Of a stretch of 6,078 nucleotides of DNA, positions 1 through 6,032 are shown piece after piece. The translations under genes were made by a program, and so were the position numbers. Numbering within the stretch: the first letter of the stretch is position 1; every line of letters starts with the position of its first letter. Below the pieces are notes generated by a model. The model saw only the letters and a program-made list of their open reading frames with translations, was not told where the DNA came from and did not search any database. This DNA is from CAYQDF01 sp964416175. GTDB lineage: Bacteria; Chloroflexota; Anaerolineae; Anaerolineales; UBA4823. The stretch covers positions 1 to 6,078 of the forward strand of contig CAYQDF010000165.1 of the NCBI GenBank assembly GCA_964416175.1. Direction: 5' to 3'.

Positions 1-254
1 TCCTTCTTCCCCCAATCCGCCAGCAACGGACCTCTTGGGACGTACATTACGCGCCAACCCGGATGAAGACCAGGCAGCGAGGCGGCTCGAGACAGCACCA
101 GAGCTGCTGCGGTAATCCTGCCATCCGAACTGCGCCAGACCCGATAGTCTGGCTCCCACCCAGAATAGCTTTTGATCTCCCCCCATTCCCAGGTTTGCAG
201 GGGGTGGGCTCCCGGAAGGCTGGCGATGAGGTTGTTCCAGGCATCCCTATCCAC
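1..254 (-). CDS. FemAB-family aminoacyltransferase, second copy (N-terminal part, cut by window edge)
   Basis: Eighty-four codons are visible before the frame runs off the left edge without a stop. The protein begins M-D-R-D-A-W-N-N-L-I. It carries LQTWEWGEIK at residues 19-28, then GWE at 32-34 and YVPRGPLL at 71-78. These match LQSWGWGELK, GWE and YLPKGPVL in the gene just upstream, in the same order and at similar spacing, so the two are paralogues. FemAB proteins are GNAT-fold enzymes that transfer amino acids from aminoacyl-tRNA, classically to the peptide of lipid-linked peptidoglycan precursor. The start is GTG at 254-252: no other ATG, GTG or TTG lies nearby in frame, the homology begins right after it, and a GAGG lies 8 nt upstream. 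It overlaps the previous gene by 8 bp, implying translational coupling. Catalytic and C-terminal regions are outside the window, so activity and substrate cannot be judged. Confidence 0.85.
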   Translation of the reverse strand, partial: MDRDAWNNLIASLPGAHPLQTWEWGEIKSYSGWEPDYRVWRSSDGRITAAALVLSRAASLPGLHPGWRVMYVPRGPLLADWGKK

Positions 255-1278
255 GCAGACCGCCTCGCTTCGCCCACACCAAGTAGACCAGGTACAGGCC
301 GGAATGATACACTCGATCCCATGGTCCGGCAGATCGGACCAGTTTGCCCCCAAAACCGCGTTTGAACCGGTAGACTCCCCACAACCCATCCGAACGTTTT
401 TCGAATTGGGACTCGAGGGTGGCTTCATCCGCATCCGGCACCCCCCAAAGGTCGTACTGCAAGCAACCTCGGGCGCGGGCCCAGCGCATTGCCTCCCACT
501 GCAGCAGATACGGGGGCATCACCTCCCGGCGCCGCTCCGCCGACGCTCCATAGAAATACCAGGATCGCTGTCCATGGGCAAAGACCATCAGCCCCGCGAG
601 AATCTCCCCCTCGAATTCCGCCAGCAAAAGCTGGCAGCTCTGATCAGCACTGAAGAGCTCCAGCGCACGGCGGTAATATGCCGGCGTGTGGATGGCAAAC
701 TGGTTCCGCTCTCCGGTCGCCCTCAAGATCTGGTAGAACCGGTCGACCTCCGTGCTCGCGCTCATCTTCACTCCTTTTTTCTGCGCCAGGCGGATGTTGT
801 AACGAGTTTTCTGCTTCATCCTTCCCTGGATATCCGCCTCGCTCCCCGCCAGGTCGACCAGGATCGTTCGCAGCGGCTGTATGGCGTGCGGACTGGCGCG
901 AAACCCCCGGGGCGGCTCCATTGCTTCAGTGTCCAGCAGGTCTGGTTCGACCTTAAGCAGGACTGCCTTCTTTTGCCGGCACACCCCGTCAATCTCCTCC
1001 CATAATCCTCCCAGGGAGCTCCATGCGCGAGCTTTTTCACCGGGCGGTTTGTCGGGAAGAACGGGACCTTTTGGAAGGTAAGCCAGGGAGAAACCTAGTG
1101 GCAGCTTGCGAAACAAGATCTGGGCCCCTGCCGGGCCGTCCGCCGTTTCCACGAGGACCCTCACCACCTCCCACCCAAAGGAAGCTTTTAATTCACCCCA
1201 TCCCCACGACTGGAGGATGTGGGCATGCGGATTCAGCACCATGAAGGATTCCCACTGGGTATCACTCAGGATCGGCAT
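247..1278 (-). CDS. FemAB-family (peptidoglycan bridge type) aminoacyltransferase
   Basis: A 343-residue protein of the FemA/FemB/FemX family, which transfers amino acids from aminoacyl-tRNA onto the stem peptide of lipid-linked peptidoglycan precursor in the cytoplasm. Two GNAT-like halves can be seen. The first (about 8-150) holds LQSWGWGELK (22-31), GWE (35-37) and YLPKGPVL (67-74). The second (about 150-320) begins with the family block MKQKTRYNIRLAQKKGV (154-170). It continues with WYFYGAS (240-246), PPYLLQWEAMRWA (255-267), YDLWGVPD (275-282) and GVYRFKRGFGG (301-311). There is no long coiled-coil insertion, so it is closer to the FemX size class than to staphylococcal FemA. No signal peptide is seen. 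The ATG at 1278 is the only standard start after the in-frame stop near 1352, but its ribosome binding site is weak. A 58-bp gap without a terminator separates it from the dehydratase gene upstream. The amino acid and acceptor are unknown; modification of a glycan instead of peptidoglycan is possible given the neighbours. Confidence 0.88.
   Translation of the reverse strand: MPILSDTQWESFMVLNPHAHILQSWGWGELKASFGWEVVRVLVETADGPAGAQILFRKLPLGFSLAYLPKGPVLPDKPPGEKARAWSSLGGLWEEIDGVCRQKKAVLLKVEPDLLDTEAMEPPRGFRASPHAIQPLRTILVDLAGSEADIQGRMKQKTRYNIRLAQKKGVKMSASTEVDRFYQILRATGERNQFAIHTPAYYRRALELFSADQSCQLLLAEFEGEILAGLMVFAHGQRSWYFYGASAERRREVMPPYLLQWEAMRWARARGCLQYDLWGVPDADEATLESQFEKRSDGLWGVYRFKRGFGGKLVRSAGPWDRVYHSGLYLVYLVWAKRGGLRG
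263..266 (-). promoter_or_regulatory. Ribosome binding site for the second FemAB gene
   Basis: GAGG on the minus strand, 8 nt before the GTG at 254-252 and inside the end of the preceding gene. It supports the non-ATG start, which would otherwise be easy to miss. Confidence 0.5.
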
Positions 1279-1336
1279 CAGAACAGCAACTCGAACGATA
1301 ATCCGCGGCGGGTGACCGGTCTGGAAGATCGGTGGG

Positions 1337-3223
1337 TCAGACGACGGACGTCAGGTCAGGCGGAGGAGTGCTGCGCACCGCTGCGCCAGGGATGGTCTCG
1401 TCGAGCAGGTGGATGATAGCGTCCACATCCCCTTCCCTGCTCAGATAAGCCAGCTCGTTTACTCGTTGGGCGAGAATCTGTCCATTCAGCAAGGAATCAT
1501 CTACCAGGCGCAGGATGTCCTCGTGTTCGGTTGACTCGAATTGAGCCCACTGGTCCCAGAGTTCTTCGCTCAGCTTTTCACCAGGGCGGATGCCGGTGAA
1601 GACGATTTCGATATCCTTCACCGGTTCCAGCCCGGATAGGCGGATCAGGTCCTCTGCCAGTTCCAGGATGCTTACCTGTTCCCCCATCCGCAGGAGAAAT
1701 ACCTCACCGCCCTCACCCATGGCAGAGGCCTGCAACACCAAATGGACCGCCTCGGGGATCGTCATGAAATACCGCTTCATTTCCGGGTGGGTGATCGTGA
1801 CCGGCCCACCCTTGGCAATCTGGTTCTTGAAGATCGGGATGACGCTTCCCCGGCTACCGAGCACGTTTCCAAACCGAACGACGGAAAAAGCTCGCCCAGA
1901 GCGGTTTGCCGCGTCCAGCACCAGCATCTCCGCCACGCGTTTCGTCGCTCCCATCACGCTCGTAGGCCGGATGGCTTTATCGGTTGAGATCATCACCAGC
2001 CGATCGACGCCGTAATTCAGCGCTGCTTCGACCACATTGCGCGTGCCGATTACGTTGTTCGTCACAGCCTCTTCGACGTTCACCTCCATCAACGGGACAT
2101 GTTTGTGCGCCGCAGCATGGAACACGAACTGCGGACGGAGGTTCTCGAAGATATTTTCCAGCCGGTCCTGGTCGCGAATATCGGCAATAACGGGATGCAC
2201 AGGCAAGGTCGGGTAAGCTTCCTCCAGCTCCACGAGGGTTTCGAAGATGGTGTTCTCCCCGTGTCCCAGCAGAACCAGGTCGGAGGGACCCCAACGGGCT
2301 ACCTGGCGGCAGAGCTCCCGCCCAATCGAGCCGCCAGCCCCGGTGACGAGCACCCGCCTGCCGCTCAGGCTGCTCCCAATCAGGTTGCTGTCAATCTCAA
2401 CCGGAGCTCTCCGCAGCAGATCGGTGATCTCGACGTCACGCAGGCGTCCCACGTTGATCTTCCCGCCAATCAGCTCGTAGATACCGGGCATGGTGCGGAA
2501 CGGCACCCCTTTGAGCCGGCAGATTTCGGTCACCTGGCGGACCACTCGCCCGGGAGCGCTCGGGATCGCGATGATGACCTCCTGGATATTCCAGGCATCC
2601 ACCACCTGGCCGATGTCGTCCAATGTCCCCTCGACCGGGACATCATGGATGCTCTGTTTTTGCTTCGCCGGGTCATCATCAACAAAACAAACCGGCTGGA
2701 AATGGAGCTGGGGGTTCTTTTGCATCTCCCGTACCACCAGCGCCCCGGCGTCGCCCGCACCGACGATCATCACCCGCCGAGTCCGGGCAGGGGCGCGGAC
2801 ACTCCCGCTCCGGCTCTCCGCAACCAGACGCATGGCAAACCTCAGCCCGCCCACAGCTAAGAGCGACAACAGCCAGTCGATAGCCAGCACGCTCCGAGGA
2901 AACCCTTTGTACACCTGCAAGGAGGTGATCACCACCATCACCACCGCAACCGCCGCCGAAGCCAGTGATACGGCGGCGGCGATGAGCTTCAACTCCCGGG
3001 TGCTTGCATAGGTCCACACACGCCGGTAGAGGCCGAAGCTGGAATAGGTCAGCGGCTTAATCGCCAGGGCAGTCCCGATCATCCAGTACGCCTGCGGCAG
3101 GTTGTCGAAGAATCTTTGGTCCAGCGGGAGGCGCAGCACAAAGCTCCCAACCACGCTCACCACGATCAGGAAAAGATCGCCCAGGAACAGGATCCGGTTC
3201 GGATGGCGGAGCAAGAATTTCAT
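1337..3223 (-). CDS. Membrane-bound nucleotide-sugar 4,6-dehydratase (PglF/WbpM/CapD type)
   Basis: A 628-residue protein, the usual length for long polysaccharide-biosynthesis dehydratases that convert UDP-GlcNAc (or a related sugar nucleotide) to the 4-keto-6-deoxy form. Four membrane segments are predicted by eye at about 11-30, 45-62, 80-100 and 112-132. A first Rossmann-like domain follows with VMIVGAGDAG (151-160) and VDDDP (181-185). The catalytic short-chain dehydrogenase domain starts at VLVTGAGGSIG (291-301, NAD(P)-binding). The active-site region has STDK (413-416) and MGATK (424-428), with methionine where classical family members have the catalytic tyrosine, as in PglF. RFGNVLGSRGSVIP (450-463) and GIRPGEKLSEEL (544-555) are further family blocks. 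The start ATG overlaps the upstream stop as ATGA (4 bp), with a good ribosome binding site. The product would feed the neighbouring phosphotransferase or another sugar pathway. No aminotransferase follows in the window, so the final sugar is open. Confidence 0.92.
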   Translation of the reverse strand: MKFLLRHPNRILFLGDLFLIVVSVVGSFVLRLPLDQRFFDNLPQAYWMIGTALAIKPLTYSSFGLYRRVWTYASTRELKLIAAAVSLASAAVAVVMVVITSLQVYKGFPRSVLAIDWLLSLLAVGGLRFAMRLVAESRSGSVRAPARTRRVMIVGAGDAGALVVREMQKNPQLHFQPVCFVDDDPAKQKQSIHDVPVEGTLDDIGQVVDAWNIQEVIIAIPSAPGRVVRQVTEICRLKGVPFRTMPGIYELIGGKINVGRLRDVEITDLLRRAPVEIDSNLIGSSLSGRRVLVTGAGGSIGRELCRQVARWGPSDLVLLGHGENTIFETLVELEEAYPTLPVHPVIADIRDQDRLENIFENLRPQFVFHAAAHKHVPLMEVNVEEAVTNNVIGTRNVVEAALNYGVDRLVMISTDKAIRPTSVMGATKRVAEMLVLDAANRSGRAFSVVRFGNVLGSRGSVIPIFKNQIAKGGPVTITHPEMKRYFMTIPEAVHLVLQASAMGEGGEVFLLRMGEQVSILELAEDLIRLSGLEPVKDIEIVFTGIRPGEKLSEELWDQWAQFESTEHEDILRLVDDSLLNGQILAQRVNELAYLSREGDVDAIIHLLDETIPGAAVRSTPPPDLTSVV

Positions 3224-4656
3224 TGGCCCCTCAGCCCAAACATGGTTGCTGGCGTCCTCAGGAGGATCAGGGTGTCCATCAGCAGGCCGCGGTGTTTGAT
3301 GTAATACAGATCATATTCCAACTTCGTCACCGTTTCATCAATCGTCGAGGCATAGCCGAAGTTGATCTGCGCCCAGCCGGTGATCCCGGGCTTGATCAGC
3401 AGGCGAGCCCGGTAAAACGGCACGTGCTGCTGGAACAGTTCAACGAGCTCGGGTCGCTCGGCGCGTGGCCCAACCAGGCTCATCTCTCCCCGCAGGACAT
3501 TGAGGAACTGAGGCAGCTCGTCGAGGTGCGTCCTGCGCAAGATTTTTCCCACACGCGTCGCCCGCTCATCATCCTCTTTCGCCCATTGGGGCTTGCCGTC
3601 TGCCTCAGCGTCCTGGATCATGGTGCGAAATTTCAAGATTCGGTAAGGCTGCGCCCCCCGCCCGGCGCGGGTCTGCGTGTAAAAGACCGGCCTTCCGCTG
3701 TCCAGCAGGATGCCCAGGCTGATCAGCGGCAGGAAGATTAAGAGCACAACGACCCCGATCACCCCGCCAAGGATGTCTACCAGGCGCTTCCCAAGTTCGT
3801 AAAAACCGCTGACCCGGCTCTGATCGACGAAAGAGCGCAGGATCCAATCCGCCTCGAGCAACCGGATCGGGACTCTGCCGAGCAATTCCTCGTAGACGAC
3901 AGGCATGCGACTGATCTCAACGCCCTTTTCCTGGGCGTCAAGCAGTTTTTGGAACGTCCTGCCCTGCATCTCACCGGAAATCGCCACGATGATATCCGAG
4001 ACTTCTTCACTTTCGATGATCTCCAGGAGACAGTCGCTGCTGCCCAGGACCGGGTGGCCGGCGATCGACTGCCCGATCTTTTGGGGGTCATCGTCGATAA
4101 TGCCCACCAGGTAGAAGGGCGGCGGCCAGAGGTCGTCGATGACATTCAGCAGAGTCTGTCCCGTGATCCCTCCGCCAACCAGGAGCACACGCCGCATAAA
4201 AGCCGGCGCGGTGAAGATCCGTATGTAGAGGAACCGCCAGGCGAGCGTCAGCAAGGGGGCTGCAACGAAGAATCCCGCCACCCCTCTCCTTGGCAACAGC
4301 GATCGGGGTGGATCGGTGAAATAGAAGAACAACAGCAGGTACAGGCCCAGGCCTATCAAAGTCGCTGCCGCCAGGCCGCGTACGGTCGCCCCGAGATCAC
4401 CCGCCCGGCGTAGATCATAAAGCTCAACCAGCAGCACCAGCCAGAAGACTGGCAACAGGTAGAACCAGGCTGGCACCCGCTCGACGAGGAAGTCAACCGA
4501 AAGTCCTAACCAGCGCTCCGCACGCCCCCAAAAGATCAGAGCTGCAGTCAGGGCAATCAGGCCTACCAGAAAGTCCCCCAGGACCAGCACTGTACGCCGT
4601 TCACGGGTGTGGAGCCTCCAGCGTTTCGATTTCTGGACTCGGCTGGGAATTGTCAT
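3220..4656 (-). CDS. Polyprenyl-phosphate sugar phosphotransferase (glycan-initiating, bac_transf family)
   Basis: Transfers a sugar-1-phosphate from a nucleotide sugar to undecaprenyl phosphate, the first membrane step of exopolysaccharide or related glycan assembly. Counting from the ATG at 4656 (478 residues), four membrane segments lie at about 22-43, 63-81, 92-114 and 126-148. A Rossmann-like domain follows with LVGGGITG (159-166) and IDDDP (187-191). The C-terminal catalytic domain begins at KRLVDILGG (290-298) with a hydrophobic stretch behind it. It contains YTQTRAGRG (326-334), ILKFRTM (340-346), HLDELPQ with the expected Asp-Glu pair (D379, E380), MSLVGPRAERPE (392-403) and KPGITGWAQINFGY (422-435). 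This resembles the EPS/EpsB-like sugar transferase subfamily; glucose, galactose or an amino sugar cannot be told apart by eye. An alternative TTG start two codons upstream (4662) gives 480 residues; neither has a clear ribosome binding site. The gene follows the glycosyltransferase stop by about 45 bp with no terminator. Confidence 0.92.
   Translation of the reverse strand: MTIPSRVQKSKRWRLHTRERRTVLVLGDFLVGLIALTAALIFWGRAERWLGLSVDFLVERVPAWFYLLPVFWLVLLVELYDLRRAGDLGATVRGLAAATLIGLGLYLLLFFYFTDPPRSLLPRRGVAGFFVAAPLLTLAWRFLYIRIFTAPAFMRRVLLVGGGITGQTLLNVIDDLWPPPFYLVGIIDDDPQKIGQSIAGHPVLGSSDCLLEIIESEEVSDIIVAISGEMQGRTFQKLLDAQEKGVEISRMPVVYEELLGRVPIRLLEADWILRSFVDQSRVSGFYELGKRLVDILGGVIGVVVLLIFLPLISLGILLDSGRPVFYTQTRAGRGAQPYRILKFRTMIQDAEADGKPQWAKEDDERATRVGKILRRTHLDELPQFLNVLRGEMSLVGPRAERPELVELFQQHVPFYRARLLIKPGITGWAQINFGYASTIDETVTKLEYDLYYIKHRGLLMDTLILLRTPATMFGLRGQ
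3227..3232 (-). promoter_or_regulatory. Ribosome binding site of the dehydratase gene
   Basis: GAGGGG on the minus strand, 3 nt before the ATG at 3223 (5 nt counted from GAGG). It lies within the end of the sugar phosphotransferase gene and, with the ATGA stop/start overlap, points to coupled translation of the two. Confidence 0.6.
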
Positions 4657-4701
4657 GCTCAAGACCAGATCAGTTCTTAAGGGATTGAGTAGAAGCGACC
4701 A

Positions 4702-5697
4702 TCAATCGGACCGCGGTCTCCAGTCGATCAGACTCCACAGAAATCCGCTTCCCCATGAAAAATGCATGACGGCTATCGCAATGGGCACACCCAAAAACAT
4801 ACCGAAATCCTTCTTTTTCCATCCAATATGCACTCCAGCTGCCATCAAGGCCAGCAGATATACCAGCGTCTCCAATCCGAGCAGCCGCCAGGCCCAGGGC
4901 AGCCACAATCCAAAAATCGCCAGCAACGGAAAACTGATCACAAACAGACCCGCAGCCTGGCGGATGCGGAAAGCCCCCGGATAACGGCGCAGCATGCGGG
5001 CTTTCCAATACCCATAACGCCAGTACTGGCGGGCCAGTGCCGCAAAATCCTTCCGGGCGAAGTATGCGGATCGGATCGCCGGATCGAACCACACGCGGCC
5101 GCCCGACCGGCGGATGCGGACATTGAACTCGTAGTCCTCGTTCGTCAGGAGAGTCTCGTCAAATGGACCGATCCGTTCCACGAGCGCCCGGTAGAATGCT
5201 CCAAAAGGGACGGTGTCCACCAGCTGAGGTTCGCCTCCCACGCGGTAGCGCGCATCCCCTACGCCGAGCGGGTGGGCTGCGGCGGCAGCGATCGCCCGCG
5301 CCTTCCAGCTCTCGCCCCCCGGCTGGATCTCCCACAGACCGCCGACGTTCTCGCCAAACCCGGCTTTGAGCGCTGCTACACACTGCTCCACGTAATCCGG
5401 TCGCGGCGCGGAATGGGCGTCCAGGCGAACGACGATCTCACCGCGCGCGTCTGCCAGCGCCCGGTTCAAAGCGGCAGGGATGATCCGCCGCGGGTTATCG
5501 ACCACTCTCACTTCCAGCTCCGGATGCGCTCCCTGAAACGCGGCGATCTCACGCCGTGTGTCGTCAGTCGAGAGCCCATCCGCGATGATGACCTCCATCT
5601 CGCTTACTGGGTAGGTTTGCCCGTGGATCGCATCAAGCAGCAGGCGGATGGTCTCACGCTCATTGTAACACGGCACAATGATGGAAACTCGAGGCAT
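4702..5697 (-). CDS. Family 2 glycosyltransferase, ExoA-like, with C-terminal membrane region
   Basis: A 331-residue inverting GT-A glycosyltransferase, expected to add a sugar to a lipid-linked glycan at the cytoplasmic membrane face. The N-terminus is the classic SIIVPCYNE (5-13), followed by IIADGLSTDDT (37-47, nucleotide binding). RLDAHS (91-96) holds the DXD-equivalent metal site as D-A-H. VDTVPFGAFYR (160-170) and IGPFDETLLTNEDYEFNVR (176-194) form the acceptor and catalytic-base region, with E187-D188. QYWRYGYWKARMLRRYP (224-240) replaces the Q/RXXRW motif. The order and the DAH and NED motifs resemble succinoglycan ExoA-type transferases. About three hydrophobic segments follow at 248-264, 267-290 and 297-323, anchoring the enzyme. 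The ATG at 5697 sits directly before the conserved N-terminus; only a weak AGAG-type ribosome site precedes it. It is the first recognisable gene of the operon. Donor and linkage cannot be assigned from sequence. Confidence 0.92.
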   Translation of the reverse strand: MPRVSIIVPCYNERETIRLLLDAIHGQTYPVSEMEVIIADGLSTDDTRREIAAFQGAHPELEVRVVDNPRRIIPAALNRALADARGEIVVRLDAHSAPRPDYVEQCVAALKAGFGENVGGLWEIQPGGESWKARAIAAAAAHPLGVGDARYRVGGEPQLVDTVPFGAFYRALVERIGPFDETLLTNEDYEFNVRIRRSGGRVWFDPAIRSAYFARKDFAALARQYWRYGYWKARMLRRYPGAFRIRQAAGLFVISFPLLAIFGLWLPWAWRLLGLETLVYLLALMAAGVHIGWKKKDFGMFLGVPIAIAVMHFSWGSGFLWSLIDWRPRSD

Positions 5698-5908
5698 GAA
5701 TTATCTCTGAGCACAGGAGAAATATCACGGAATCCCCGGACCCTTGACGTGCCAGTGCATGGGAGGGGTGACTCCGGGCGCCGCAGCATTGGTGCGGACA
5801 TAAAATCCGGTTCGGTCGAGACCAAGCTCCCGCGCAGTGCAGTACCAGTCTCGAAAAGCCATCAGCTTGCTGGATCCTCACTTTTTATATTCCGGTGCGC
5901 TAAGCATC
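5698..5908 (-). other. Leader / intergenic region upstream of the glycan operon
   Basis: No convincing gene lies between the first operon gene and the probable mobile-element end. If the candidate promoter is real, this would be a leader of roughly 180 nt. Besides the repeat listed separately, a 6-bp inverted pair CCCGGA (5735-5740) / TCCGGG (5773-5778) could form a longer-range stem. I recognise no riboswitch consensus. The open frames crossing here show no family motifs. Confidence 0.4.
5816..5854. repeat. Inverted repeat in the operon leader (7-bp arms)
   Basis: TCGAGAC at 5816-5822 and its exact complement GTCTCGA at 5848-5854, 25 nt apart. It could be a leader RNA stem or a spaced operator, but arms this short can arise by chance. 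Confidence 0.3.
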
Positions 5909-5914
5909 TTTCAA
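5884..5914 (-). promoter_or_regulatory. Candidate sigma-70-type promoter for the operon
   Basis: On the minus strand, TTGAAA (5914-5909, -35-like) and TATAAA (5889-5884, -10-like) are separated by 19 nt. Each differs from the consensus at one base, but the spacer is longer than the usual 17. It sits in a locally AT-rich patch about 190 nt before the glycosyltransferase start, and the -35 lies next to the probable element end at 5916. It is the best promoter-like site I see in the leader. Confidence 0.35.
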
Positions 5915-5924
5915 TTAGGACTTA

Positions 5925-5956
5925 CGCAGTTGGTAGGAGGTTGTTCCTGAACTGCG
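5925..5956. repeat. Imperfect palindrome just inside the element end
   Basis: CGCAGTT (5925-5931) pairs with AACTGCG (5950-5956), and inside it AGGA (5935-5938) pairs with TCCT (5945-5948). It includes part of the presumed terminal repeat and could be a transposase binding or subterminal structure. Confidence 0.45.
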
Positions 5957-5993
5957 CAGCTCCTGCTAGAGGTTATCGCAAAAATGGGTTGTT

Positions 5994-6032
5994 GGGGAGT
6001 TTTTAAGCGGCGGGGCCGCTGAAAAACTCCCC
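5994..6032. repeat. Strong hairpin, 18-bp arms with one mismatch and a 3-nt loop
   Basis: GGGGAGTTTTTAAGCGGC (5994-6011) is complementary to 6015-6032 at 17 of 18 positions; the only mismatch is A6005 opposite G6021, and the loop is GGG (6012-6014). It may act as a terminator between the mobile element and the operon. However, neither side has a U-run directly after the stem; the nearest on the minus strand is the TTTTT at 5984-5980, about 10 nt past it. A structural element of the insertion sequence is equally possible. Confidence 0.75.

Noticed and set aside
47..382. Minus-strand ATG-started frame of 111 codons across the FemAB junction
   Set aside because: It is out of frame with both FemAB genes and carries no FemAB motif; the GTG-started frame at 254 aligns with the paralogue.
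172..1005. Plus-strand open frame (277 codons) opposite the FemAB gene
   Set aside because: Low-complexity antisense composition with no family motif; the opposite strand carries the conserved FemAB blocks.
1279..1336. Possible terminator or promoter in the gap between the dehydratase and FemAB genes
   Set aside because: No stem followed by a T-run and no promoter-like pair on the minus strand; the genes are most simply co-transcribed.
2099..2860. Plus-strand open frame (253 codons) opposite the dehydratase
   Set aside because: It lies wholly within the dehydratase gene and has no recognisable motif; a shadow of the codon structure.
4762..6006. Long plus-strand open frame (414 codons) opposite the glycosyltransferase and the leader
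   Set aside because: It shows no recognisable domain, is rich in Arg, Gln, His and Pro as antisense frames of GC-rich genes are, and runs through the leader and into the presumed mobile element. The minus-strand gene here has clear family motifs.
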